From the NCBI RefSeq assembly GCF_963676065.1, contig NZ_OY780933.1, positions 3,388,122-3,452,121 of the forward strand: a stretch of DNA of 64,000 bases, read 5' to 3'. Below the pieces are notes generated by a model. It did not search any database. It was given only the letters and a program-made list of their open reading frames with translations, and was not told the origin of the DNA. Positions 20,442-28,642 of this stretch are shown one piece after another; positions within the stretch are counted from its first letter, which is position 1; each line of letters begins with the position of its first letter. Origin of the DNA: Maridesulfovibrio sp. (GTDB lineage: Bacteria; Desulfobacterota; Desulfovibrionia; Desulfovibrionales; Desulfovibrionaceae). A program made the translations under genes and the position numbers.

Positions 20442-20625
20442 ACCAGCTTCCGGCCTTTACATTGGCTGCCATTTTAAAGCCCCTAGCTGCCTAGAGCCCT
20501 CCTTAGCACACCTTCACGGTAAAGGTTAAGGACGGTTTTCTCCTGCCCGATAATCTACCGCACTTAAAAAACCTTAAGAATGACTATTCGAGTTCCCGCA
20601 AATTAATGCCGAACAACAGAAATGG

Positions 20626-20677
20626 GACACAACTGTCATGTGCGCCATAAAATGTAACACCTGTCATAAAGTGTAAC
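20626..20677 (+). promoter_or_regulatory. Candidate upstream activator sites
   Basis: Two CTGTCAT elements (20633-20639 and 20661-20667) are 28 bases apart. Two near-identical 13-mers, CATAAAATGTAAC (20646-20658) and CATAAAGTGTAAC (20665-20677), also occur. They lie 90-140 bases upstream of the sigma-54 promoter, the normal distance for an enhancer-binding protein such as the AcoR-like regulator next door. Confidence 0.5.
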
Positions 20678-20764
20678 TTTAAATTAAACACAATGGACAG
20701 GCACTAAAATCGGTACAATTGTTTTAATTAAGTGTTTAAGCCAAAATTTTCTATTTTAAACTTT

Positions 20765-20781
20765 GCGGCATCATTATTGCT
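20765..20781 (+). promoter_or_regulatory. Sigma-54 promoter for the aldehyde dehydrogenase
   Basis: GCGGCATCATTATTGCT has the invariant GG (20767-20768) and GC (20779-20780) exactly 10 bases apart, and the -12 box TTGCT is perfect. The ATG at 20859 is ~65 bases past the expected start site. Confidence 0.7.
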
Positions 20782-20858
20782 GTCTCTTGTGACATAATTG
20801 AGCCGGCCGGTTCGACTGCAGTACCAATTAATTACTTAACCATTTCGGAGGAACGTTA

Positions 20859-22334
20859 ATGCAGAAGCCAATTGATAAGAATTACAAACTGTATGTAGAC
20901 GGCAAATGGGTGGATAGTAAGGACGGTAAAACATTCAAAGCGTATTGTCCTGCCAACGGGGAAGAGTTGGCAACATGCGCCAATGCAAGCAAAGAAGATG
21001 TCGATATGGCCGTGGCTGCTGCTCAGGAGGCTTTCAAAACATGGAAAGATGTCTCGCCACAGGACAGAGCCGCAGTTCTTCTCAAGATTGCCGATCTCAT
21101 AGATGAAGAAACCGAAAAGCTGGCCATGGTGGAAACACTGGATAACGGCAAGCCCATCCGGGAAACAAGAAACATTGATGTTCCCCTTGCTGCAGATCAT
21201 TTCAGATATTTCGCAAGCGCCATCCGGACCGAAGAAGGTTCTGCGGTAATGATCGACAAGGATACTATGAGCATTATCCTCAACGAACCTATCGGCGTTG
21301 TCGGACAGATCATCCCCTGGAACTTTCCCTTCCTCATGGCAGCATGGAAAATAGCCCCGGCTCTTGCCGCAGGAAATACCGTAGTAATCAAGCCCTCCTC
21401 TGAAACATCCCTTAGTATGCTTGAATTTGCGAAAATACTCGACAGAGTCCTGCCTCCGGGAGTCGTAAACGTAATCACCGGCGGAGGCTCCACCACCGGT
21501 AACTACATTCTGGAGCACGAAGGCTTCAGCAAACTTGCTTTCACAGGATCCACCGACATCGGCTACATGATCGCAGACGCAGCTGCAAAGAAGCTTATCC
21601 CGGCAACCCTTGAGCTTGGTGGTAAGTCGGCCAACATTTATTTCCCTGACTGCCCCTGGGAGAAGGCTGTGGAAGGAGCCTTGCTGGGCATTCTATTCAA
21701 TCAGGGACAGGTCTGTTGCGCCGGGTCCAGAATCTTCGTGCATGAAGATATTTATGACCGCTTCCTATCAGCCATAACTGAAAAATTCGAAAACGTTAAA
21801 GTCGGTCTCCCCTGGGAAGAAGACACCATGATGGGCAGTATTATCAGTGAAAATCAGCTCAAACAGGTCATGGAATGTGTGGAAACAGGCAAAAAGGAAG
21901 GCGCCAAGCTGGTTACCGGCGGCACTAAAATCACTGATGGAGAACTGGGCAAAGGCAGCTTCCTGCGCCCGACAATTTTCGCCGATGTGAATAACTCCAT
22001 GGAAATTGCCCAGCAGGAAATATTCGGCCCGGTTGTCTGCGTCATCAAATTCAAAGATGAAGACGAAGTAATTGCCATGGCCAACGACAGCGAATTCGGT
22101 CTCGGAGGGGCGGTCTGGAGCAAGGATATCAACTGCGCCATGAGGGTGGCACGCAATGTCGAAACCGGACGCATGTGGATTAACACCTATAACCAGCTTC
22201 CGGCACACAGCCCATTCGGTGGATACAAAAAATCCGGCATAGGCCGTGAAACTCATAAAATGATGCTGGCCCACTATAGCCAGACTAAAAACATATTCCT
22301 GAGCATGGATGAAGGAGCCTACGGCTTGTACTAA
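20859..22334 (+). CDS. NAD(P)-dependent aldehyde dehydrogenase
   Basis: A 491-residue enzyme of the ALDH superfamily with normal length. The general base is E252 in LELGGKSAN and the catalytic nucleophile is C286 in GQVCCAGSR; the coenzyme-binding region (IIPWNFPFLMAAWK) and the C-terminal NTYNQLPAHSPFGGYKKSG are intact. It oxidises an aldehyde to the acid; the AcoR-like regulator and sequence style suggest acetaldehyde or another short aldehyde formed from alcohols. GGAGG precedes the ATG. Downstream is a structured region and then nfnAB, which may receive the reducing power. Confidence 0.94.
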   Translation: MQKPIDKNYKLYVDGKWVDSKDGKTFKAYCPANGEELATCANASKEDVDMAVAAAQEAFKTWKDVSPQDRAAVLLKIADLIDEETEKLAMVETLDNGKPIRETRNIDVPLAADHFRYFASAIRTEEGSAVMIDKDTMSIILNEPIGVVGQIIPWNFPFLMAAWKIAPALAAGNTVVIKPSSETSLSMLEFAKILDRVLPPGVVNVITGGGSTTGNYILEHEGFSKLAFTGSTDIGYMIADAAAKKLIPATLELGGKSANIYFPDCPWEKAVEGALLGILFNQGQVCCAGSRIFVHEDIYDRFLSAITEKFENVKVGLPWEEDTMMGSIISENQLKQVMECVETGKKEGAKLVTGGTKITDGELGKGSFLRPTIFADVNNSMEIAQQEIFGPVVCVIKFKDEDEVIAMANDSEFGLGGAVWSKDINCAMRVARNVETGRMWINTYNQLPAHSPFGGYKKSGIGRETHKMMLAHYSQTKNIFLSMDEGAYGLY

Positions 22335-22389
22335 CACTTCAGCATAACATGCTGAAAAAAAACTTAACTGCTGTTTTATTATGCTCGGA

Positions 22390-22459
22390 GTGAAAGTCCG
22401 CGGTGAAAACCTGAGTGCCAAGACCATCCCGCACAGGACGGTATACCGCGGGCCTTCAC
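22390..22459 (+). ncRNA. Candidate structured RNA between ald and nfnA
   Basis: Bases 22390-22404 and 22445-22459 pair in 14 of 15 positions, including one G-U pair, enclosing a 40-base loop that can fold further (CCTG with CAGG). This is too long and stable to be chance in an ordinary spacer. It does not match the FMN, TPP, cobalamin or GEMM consensus as I know them. It could be a riboswitch-like leader of nfnA, a small RNA or a processing site. Confidence 0.45.
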
Positions 22460-22469
22460 AAAACCCATC

Positions 22470-22497
22470 AGGCCTCCAGATGCGACTGGAGGCCTGT
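22470..22497 (+). terminator. GC-rich hairpin before nfnA, attenuator-like
   Basis: Perfect 11-bp stem CAGGCCTCCAG / CTGGAGGCCTG with a six-base loop, followed by TTCTTTGG. The weak T-tract could make it a regulated attenuator working with the structure just upstream. Confidence 0.55.
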
Positions 22498-22526
22498 TCT
22501 TTGGACTCTCACCAATCAGGCGGTAT

Positions 22527-23366
22527 ATGATGAATAACACCATTATTAAAAAAAGAGCGCTGATTCCTGGGCAGACAAGTATGCTGATTATCGACGCTCC
22601 CCAGATAGCCCGAAAAGCCAAGCCGGGAAATTTCATAATTCTACGCGTATCCCAAAACGGGGAACGCATTCCCTTGACCATAGCGGATACGGATCCTCAG
22701 GCCGGAACCATAACCATCGTCTACCTTGTAGTCGGTAAAAGCTCGGCTCTGCTTGAAACCCTTAACGAAGGAGATTCGATCCTCGATCTTTGCGGACCAC
22801 TTGGCAAAGCAACCCATATAGAAAAATGCGGTACCGTTGTCTGCGTAGGCGGAGGAACAGGAATTGCCGCAATGCATCACATTGCAAAAGGACACCACAT
22901 GGCCGGCAACCATGTTGTCGCTATCGTGGGGGCAAGGAGCAAAGATATGCTTCTATTTTGCGATGAACTTAACGGTTTCTGCCCCGAATTGATCATCGCT
23001 ACAGATGACGGAAGCAGCGGACGCAAGGGATTTGTCACGGATGTTCTGCGGGAACGTCTGGAAAAAGACCAAAACGTCGCTGAAGTCGTAGCCGTCGGAC
23101 CTGTTCCCATGATGGAGGCTGTAGCAGGTGTAACAAAGCCATTCGGAGTTCGTACGGTTGTAAGCCTGAACTCAATTATGGTCGACGGAGTCGGTATGTG
23201 CGGCGCATGCCGTTGCAACATAGGAGGCGAAACCCGATTCGCCTGTGTGGATGGGCCGGAATTTGACGGGCACAAGGTGGATTTCAACGAACTGAGGATG
23301 CGCCTTACCCAGTACAAAAATCAGGAAAAGCAATCAATGGATTTGTTCAGGAGGGAACATGGCTAG
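22527..23366 (+). CDS. nfnA: NfnA-like FAD/NAD-binding [2Fe-2S] subunit
   Basis: A 279-residue protein of the ferredoxin-NADP reductase/dihydroorotate dehydrogenase electron-transfer family. It has an FAD-binding barrel (GERIPLTIAD, GPLGKATHI), a nucleotide-binding half starting VVCVGGGTGIAAM, and a C-terminal cysteine set (GMCGACRCNIG ... FACVDGPEFDGH) for a [2Fe-2S] cluster. This matches the small subunit of NfnAB, which couples NADH, NADPH and ferredoxin by flavin-based electron bifurcation in anaerobes. The stop overlaps the nfnB start by eight bases. Older annotation calls it a sulfide dehydrogenase subunit. Confidence 0.88.
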   Translation: MMNNTIIKKRALIPGQTSMLIIDAPQIARKAKPGNFIILRVSQNGERIPLTIADTDPQAGTITIVYLVVGKSSALLETLNEGDSILDLCGPLGKATHIEKCGTVVCVGGGTGIAAMHHIAKGHHMAGNHVVAIVGARSKDMLLFCDELNGFCPELIIATDDGSSGRKGFVTDVLRERLEKDQNVAEVVAVGPVPMMEAVAGVTKPFGVRTVVSLNSIMVDGVGMCGACRCNIGGETRFACVDGPEFDGHKVDFNELRMRLTQYKNQEKQSMDLFRREHG

Positions 23367-24771
23367 AAAAAAATTCAACCCTATCCGCACTCCGATGTCC
23401 GAACAACCGGCAGATGTGCGTAAGAACAACTTCATGGAAGTAGCCTGCGGATACACTCGGGATCAGGCGATAATCGAAGCATCCCGATGCCTGCAATGCA
23501 AGGAACCTCCCTGCCGCAAAGGCTGTCCCGTTGAAATTGATATCAAAGGGTTTATCGGCCATCTTGCAGCCGGAGATGTTCCCTCGGCATATAAGGTAAT
23601 CAAGCAGACCAACGCTCTTCCTGCTGTCTGTGGACGAGTCTGTCCGCAGGAAACCCAGTGTGAAGGTTCGTGCATACTGGGCAAAAAACATGACCCTGTA
23701 GCAATAGGTCGACTGGAAAGGTTCGTTGCCGATACTTTTGACAGTGACTCAGCATGTGAAATCATAACCGGAGACACTGCCTGCAGCATGCCCAACGAGC
23801 ATCTCAAAGTTGCCTGCATCGGCTCTGGACCTTCCAGCCTTACGGTAGCCGGCTACATGGCTGCAAGAGGTGTCCCTGTCACCGTTTATGAAGCTCTTCA
23901 TGAAGTAGGAGGCGTTCTTATCTACGGAATTCCGGAATTCAGACTGCCCAAGTCTATAGTGGCACGAGAAGTCGGAGCATTGTGGAGCAAGGGAGTCAAA
24001 TTTCGTCCGAATTGGGTTGGCGGAAAAACAATCACCATTCAGGACCTCATGGAGGAAGGATTCAATGCGATATTTATAGGCGTAGGCGCAGGACTTCCTA
24101 AATTTCTCAATATTCCAGGAGAAAATCTTGTAGGGGTATATTCATCGAACGAATACCTCACTCGTGTCAATCTGGGCCGGGCATACAGTTTCCCGGACCA
24201 CGACACACCCGCTCCCAGACCTCGCAATGTAGCTGTTGTCGGTGGCGGAAACGTCGCCATGGACGCAGCACGCACAGCCCTGAGGCTGGGGGCTGAAAAC
24301 GTGTACATAACCTACCGCCGTACCAAGGGGGAAATGCCGGCACGTCAGGAAGAACTGCACCATGCAATTGAGGAAGGTGTTAAGCTGAACCTGCTGACCT
24401 CGCCTATCTCCATAAATGGAGATGAAAATTCGCAGGTGAAATCCATGACTCTGCAGGTGATGGAACTCGGTGAACCAGACGACTCCGGTAGGCGCAGGCC
24501 CGTACCGGCAAAAGGGATAACCAAGGAACTTGAGGTGGATATGGTTATCATGGCCGTTGGAACCGGAGCTAATCCGGTGCTGCTTGAAGCTACTCCCGGA
24601 CTTGACTTGAACAAATGGGGCTATATTGAAGCTGATTCGGAAACCGGCGAGACATCTATTCCAAATGTTTTTGCTGGCGGCGACATTGTATCCGGTTCAG
24701 CGACAGTAATATCCGCCATGGGTGCAGGTCGCAGGGCAGCAAAAACAATTGCCGAACGTCTGGGAGTGTAA
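23359..24771 (+). CDS. nfnB: NfnB/GltD-like glutamate-synthase-type flavoprotein
   Basis: A 470-residue protein. The N-terminal domain carries two [4Fe-4S] cysteine sets (CLQCKEPPCRKGC and CGRVCPQETQCEGSC). Two Rossmann folds follow: FAD-binding (IGSGPSSLTVAGYMAARG) and NADPH-binding (VVGGGNVAMDAARTALRLG with TYRRTKGEMPARQEE). This is the GltD/NfnB family. The immediate pairing with nfnA points to the electron-bifurcating NfnAB transhydrogenase rather than to glutamate synthase, since no GltB large subunit is present. CAGGAGGG precedes the ATG. It ends before the hairpin at 24816. Confidence 0.9.
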   Translation: MARKKFNPIRTPMSEQPADVRKNNFMEVACGYTRDQAIIEASRCLQCKEPPCRKGCPVEIDIKGFIGHLAAGDVPSAYKVIKQTNALPAVCGRVCPQETQCEGSCILGKKHDPVAIGRLERFVADTFDSDSACEIITGDTACSMPNEHLKVACIGSGPSSLTVAGYMAARGVPVTVYEALHEVGGVLIYGIPEFRLPKSIVAREVGALWSKGVKFRPNWVGGKTITIQDLMEEGFNAIFIGVGAGLPKFLNIPGENLVGVYSSNEYLTRVNLGRAYSFPDHDTPAPRPRNVAVVGGGNVAMDAARTALRLGAENVYITYRRTKGEMPARQEELHHAIEEGVKLNLLTSPISINGDENSQVKSMTLQVMELGEPDDSGRRRPVPAKGITKELEVDMVIMAVGTGANPVLLEATPGLDLNKWGYIEADSETGETSIPNVFAGGDIVSGSATVISAMGAGRRAAKTIAERLGV

Positions 24772-24815
24772 AACAGCCGCCACTGTAATCACTCCATATT
24801 AATATTCTTTATTCC

Positions 24816-24845
24816 AGCCAGACTCTTTGCAGTCTGGCTTTTTCA
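24816..24845 (+). terminator. Rho-independent terminator after nfnB
   Basis: Nine-bp stem AGCCAGACT / AGTCTGGCT followed by five T residues, between the convergent nfnB and kinase-like genes. Confidence 0.85.
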
Positions 24846-24921
24846 TGACAGTACACACCCATTAATATCATTCACGCCTAGAAAAATCCCGTAAACATAA
24901 TGTCCGATTCAAGAGAAGCGG

Positions 24922-25758
24922 TTAATTAATGTTATGGAACGGATTAACCATGTTGTGCTGCCTTGCATCGGCCCCGAGAAGAGTTACAGATTTCACCCCG
25001 TCAATTTTCATTGCGATGGCTTTGGTATTATCAAGTTGTTTATTGCTGAAAGTGCTTATCGGCTGTGGAAAATGTATAGTTACGTGACCGTCAACACATG
25101 ACACCAAAGCATGAGAAGAAATTTGTATGATCCCAATCTGAACAGATGAAGCTATGGCTATGTTATCGATATTCTTTTTATCTTCAGCAGTAATTTTAAA
25201 AGCATCCTTTTGAGCTGTATTACAAATTATATTCACAGCATCATCAACCGACAGAGATCCGATATGGAGAACCATATCGTAAAGCCTGCTGTCCCATGTA
25301 TCGATACCGTAAACCTGAAGCCCCCATCTTCTGCGCTCTTCATCATCTTTCTTTAATATATATCTGGCCTGATCTTTAGATATGTTTTCTCTCTGACTTT
25401 CTTCGCAGACTCTATCTTCCATATTCGCAGTAATCCTGACTTTAAAGATATGTGGAATATTGGATAAAAAGTATTGTCCCGCCAAGCCGTGGTAAACAAG
25501 ATTATCCTTCTGGGCATGCTGCAGAAGAGAACTGCGAATATGTGCCAGATACTTTTCCTTTCCATGTGTAAACCGCTCAAGAATTGAAGGAGAATCATGA
25601 AGGGCCCTGACCAACTTTACTTCCGGTATGTCAAACTCCTTCGATGATTCCAAAAGAAGATCTCGTGAAACACATCTGTAGTGCATAATTTCAGCTACTT
25701 TTTCAGCTATCTCTTTTCCGCGGCTGTAAGATCCTCTTGAAATAGTAATTATGGACAT
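24922..25758 (-). CDS. Cytidylate-kinase-like protein with C-terminal BON domain
   Basis: A 278-residue protein. Residues 1-180 belong to the cytidylate-kinase-like family (start MSIITISRGSYSRGKEIAEKVA with a P-loop variant SRGSYSRGK, and a lid-like RENISKDQARYILKKDDEERR). Such proteins are common in deltaproteobacteria and their substrate is not established. Residues ~195-265 form a BON-like module (VDGHVTIHFP, then KIDGVKSVTLLGAD). The combination of a cytoplasmic kinase fold with a BON domain is unusual. A GGAGAAT ribosome site precedes the ATG. It is transcribed alone. Confidence 0.75.
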   Translation of the reverse strand: MSIITISRGSYSRGKEIAEKVAEIMHYRCVSRDLLLESSKEFDIPEVKLVRALHDSPSILERFTHGKEKYLAHIRSSLLQHAQKDNLVYHGLAGQYFLSNIPHIFKVRITANMEDRVCEESQRENISKDQARYILKKDDEERRRWGLQVYGIDTWDSRLYDMVLHIGSLSVDDAVNIICNTAQKDAFKITAEDKKNIDNIAIASSVQIGIIQISSHALVSCVDGHVTIHFPQPISTFSNKQLDNTKAIAMKIDGVKSVTLLGADARQHNMVNPFHNIN

Positions 25759-25923
25759 AATATTCTCCTGAAGTTGATCCTCGAAATTAAATATGAATTT
25801 GCAACGACTGGTAACATCAAAAAGGAATAATTATTTTTACCACGATTATATCCTAACAGCCATATCTTGTTAAGAGATATGTTACTGATACAACCAACCC
25901 CTAATCCCAAAAACCCCACTGAT

Positions 25924-26019
25924 TCACTACACGTCGATTAAATTTCCGTCTTCGATTGCCTGCTTACTGGTATATGAAAAGATTACGCCCCACAGTGAAT
26001 CGTCAAGTCCGTGCATCAG
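25924..26019 (-). pseudogene. 5' fragment of a DUF6573-like gene (copy 1)
   Basis: On the minus strand an ATG behind AAGGAGA opens a 31-codon frame containing [20 protein letters not shown] and IDV before a stop. The same peptide block occurs at 28171-28346, 51326-51523 and 52616-52714. Family members (phage/plasmid proteins labelled DUF6573, by my recollection) run to about 120 residues, so this is only the N-terminal quarter. The DNA similarity runs over 25934-26100 and includes the ribosome site and upstream sequence. Confidence 0.6.
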
Positions 26020-26151
26020 CAAATCTCCTTCAATTTCATATTGTTAAATAATCATGAAAATTGAAGAAGATACTGATTGGTTTGATTTGGTTACTGGGGG
26101 CTGCACAAAAGATCGTTACAGACGAAATTGAGCAAATATTGGAGGCAACTA

Positions 26152-27771
26152 CTAACTTAACTCCTCAACGACATTCTTAAAAGCCTGCTTACCGCCAACA
26201 AGAACACCGCCATAACCTCCACCTGGATTTCCCCAGGCACTTGCTAGAAACAAACCCGACACCGGGGTTTTATTGGATATACGGGTCATGAAGGAATTAT
26301 TCAGGCTTTGATTAAAACCGTAGATTGATCCGGAAGCATTTAGCGTGTACCTACGATTAGTCAAGGGAGTAGCACTTTCCTGCATCACAATCATTTTGGA
26401 TAAACCGGGAATGGCAAGTTCTTCAGCACGTGATATTAATTGTTCCGTAAGTTCATTTTTCAACTTGAGATAATTTGGACGGTTACTCTGTTCATATTCC
26501 TTCTCCCAAGGTTTCCATAGATCATACCCGCATAACTTTACAAGGCAGACACTTGAACACCCCTTTGGCGAAAATCCCGGAATAAGATTATCATAAGCCA
26601 TTATAGAAAGGCCTTCATTTTCAAAATTACACCGCATTGATTCCCGGTAAGAGGCATCAAGATCATAGCTGCTGTAATATGAAGCTTCAGGTAATTTAAA
26701 ATCTAAAGAAATATTTCGGTCAAGTCCAAGCCAGACGATAAAACTTGAGGGACTATCAGAATAAGTCTCGATCTTCTCACGTTCTTTTACGGGAAGAGTG
26801 CCTTTCGGTAAAAGATCATTATAAAGCTGAGGAACATTCGCATTACAAACAACAGTCCTTGATTTAAAAACACTGCCATCAGAAGTTTTTACGCCAACAG
26901 CTTTATTCTTTTCAATCAAAACTTCCTTAACACGTGAACCGTAAATGATCTCCCCGCCAGCATTAGTGATCGATTCAGCAAGAGCATCGGACAAAGCTTG
27001 AGAGGTTCCTTTTATATAACTCCCACCGTGCTCGAGATAATTCCCAGTAGGTAAAAGGTAGTAAAAAGCTGACAACCGGGACGGTGGAAGACCGTAATAG
27101 CCACAGCTCTGTGCCAGTACCGCCTTAAGTTTTTGGTTACTAATGCGTGCATCAATAATCTGGGCCACAGTTTTATCATGAATTTCCCATAAAAATGGAA
27201 ACATTTCAGGAAATCTCTTTCTCTGTGAGCGAGACACACCGTGGTTCAACTGGTCACAATCAGCCATAACACCATTCCAAAGTTTGAAATACTCGGCTAG
27301 GCCTTTTGCTTCATCAGGAAACAGATTCAATAGTTGTTTATGAAAACCGTTTAATCCACATTTAGCAGGAACTTCCAATTTAAAATCTGAGAAATTCGAA
27401 CACCAAGCATGTGGCTGATCCACAAATGTAAGCTTATTCCAGACGTCAAGATCTTTTAAAATCTTTTTGGTGGCCCCTGCCTTCAAAACAGAAGAATGAA
27501 GAGAGACTTCGCAGGTAAATTTACCACTGTCAGTATATCTGGAAAACGACGTCGCATATCCACCGGGAATATTATACTGCTCAAGCAACAATATTTTGAA
27601 ACCGTGTCTCGCTAAATATGCAGCACAGGTAAGCCCGCCTAACCCGGCTCCAACTACCACAGCGTCATACATACCATCTCTGGTAACCTGAGCTGCTTTG
27701 GCAAAATTCCAACCGACAAGAGTATTCATAGCGGCCAGTGCTGAAATCTGTAAAAAAAACCTTCGATTCAT
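26152..27771 (-). CDS. Tat-exported FAD oxidoreductase, phytoene-desaturase family
   Basis: A 539-residue flavoprotein. The N-terminus has a twin-arginine motif (NRRFFLQ) and hydrophobic stretch ending near AKAAQ, so it is probably exported folded with its cofactor. The dinucleotide-binding motif VVVGAGLGGLTCAAYLARHG follows at ~37-56, and the C-terminal FAD motif is GLFLASAWGNPGGGYGGVL. This layout fits the CrtI/CrtISO/retinol-saturase family of NAD(P)/FAD-dependent oxidoreductases. Periplasmic location is unusual for carotenoid enzymes, so the substrate is probably something else. It is monocistronic. Confidence 0.85.
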   Translation of the reverse strand: MNRRFFLQISALAAMNTLVGWNFAKAAQVTRDGMYDAVVVGAGLGGLTCAAYLARHGFKILLLEQYNIPGGYATSFSRYTDSGKFTCEVSLHSSVLKAGATKKILKDLDVWNKLTFVDQPHAWCSNFSDFKLEVPAKCGLNGFHKQLLNLFPDEAKGLAEYFKLWNGVMADCDQLNHGVSRSQRKRFPEMFPFLWEIHDKTVAQIIDARISNQKLKAVLAQSCGYYGLPPSRLSAFYYLLPTGNYLEHGGSYIKGTSQALSDALAESITNAGGEIIYGSRVKEVLIEKNKAVGVKTSDGSVFKSRTVVCNANVPQLYNDLLPKGTLPVKEREKIETYSDSPSSFIVWLGLDRNISLDFKLPEASYYSSYDLDASYRESMRCNFENEGLSIMAYDNLIPGFSPKGCSSVCLVKLCGYDLWKPWEKEYEQSNRPNYLKLKNELTEQLISRAEELAIPGLSKMIVMQESATPLTNRRYTLNASGSIYGFNQSLNNSFMTRISNKTPVSGLFLASAWGNPGGGYGGVLVGGKQAFKNVVEELS

Positions 27772-27945
27772 CTGGTATTCCTGAATGTATTACAACAATT
27801 ACAATGGCTAACTCAACGAAATGAATAAATAATTCTAAACAAGCAATATTAATTAATCAATCAAAATTGTTATAATTAGAAAAAGTAAAAAATTTAACAT
27901 ATTATAATAAGAAATAAACGAAAAACTGAACACATAGTCAATAGA

Positions 27946-28170
27946 CCCGGTTGGCGCCAAAGGTTGGCAGCACACCAAAAAAAACCGCAAATAAACGCAA
28001 AAAAGGGAAACTGTATTAACAGCCTCCCTTTATAATAATCAATAACCCTTAGTACTACTTAGCAGCCTTAACCTCACACCGCTTGGCATGCAGAATAGGC
28101 TCGGTATATCCGCTAGGCTGTTTGCAGCCTTTAAAAATAAGGTCGCAAGCAGCTTGAAAAGCAATGCTCT
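27946..28170. repeat. Displaced copy of the glcB 3' end (direct repeat R1)
   Basis: These 225 bases match 34454-34677 almost base for base: the last ~115 coding bases of malate synthase G, its terminator hairpin (~28000-28031), and the downstream CCCGGTTGGC... block. R1 is in the same orientation as R2. It ends within GCTCT, where the sequence switches to the DUF6573-like fragment. The intact gene is the R2 copy; R1 is a duplicated end. Confidence 0.9.
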
Positions 28171-28441
28171 GCCCTTCGCCTTCAAGCCCTTTCGGTGGTG
28201 TGATGTATCTTTCGTACAGATTCAGTGACACAGCTACTGGAACCTTGAATCCGTTCTGTTTCGCCTGTTCGGTCACATCGATTAAATTTCCGTCTTCGAT
28301 TGCCTGCTTTCTGGTATATGAAAAGATTACGCCCCACAGTGACCGGGGTTGAAATTGTGGAGCTGGCGATGCCGTAGCCATAGAATACACCAGAGTGAAA
28401 CAGACGCAGGGTTCTGCGCATAGAAAACGCTGACGTTCCAA
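28055..28441 (-). pseudogene. Chimeric ORF: DUF6573 fragment fused to glcB C-terminus
   Basis: A 128-codon open frame that is a patchwork rather than a gene. Codons ~31-91 (minus strand, 28171-28346) encode the DUF6573-like block ([40 protein letters not shown]). The last ~37 codons are the exact C-terminus of malate synthase G ([19 protein letters not shown] onward). The junctions fall at short shared sequences (GCTCT and CAGTGA). The first ~30 codons derive from a third source, in part matching the 3' end of the gene at 59503. Confidence 0.75.
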
Positions 28442-28642
28442 AGAAAACCATCTCTGAACTTACTGGTAGCTGGTACTGAAAATCGGAAGGTTGGTATACC
28501 AACTTTCTGGAACATAGCAGATCAACTCGAAACTCTTACAATTTACTGTCAACAGTTAGGTGGTGCTTTTCTTGATTCTTTTGACAGTCGTTGAAGCCCG
28601 TTTGGCTTTAAGGATTTCTTTTGTGGCAGCTTCGTTCTGAAC
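28442..28642. repeat. Degenerate spacer related to 61427-61484
   Basis: Noncoding. Bases 28503-28560 resemble 61427-61484 next to the integrase (shared CTTTCTG, CAGATCAA.TCG.AACTCTTAC, GTCAACA). It looks like another fragment of the mobile mosaic. Confidence 0.4.

Noticed and set aside
22390-22500. Known riboswitch or group II intron piece
   Set aside because: The GTGAAAGTCC start recalls intron domain I, but there are no other intron domains or reverse transcriptase, and no FMN, TPP, cobalamin or GEMM consensus.
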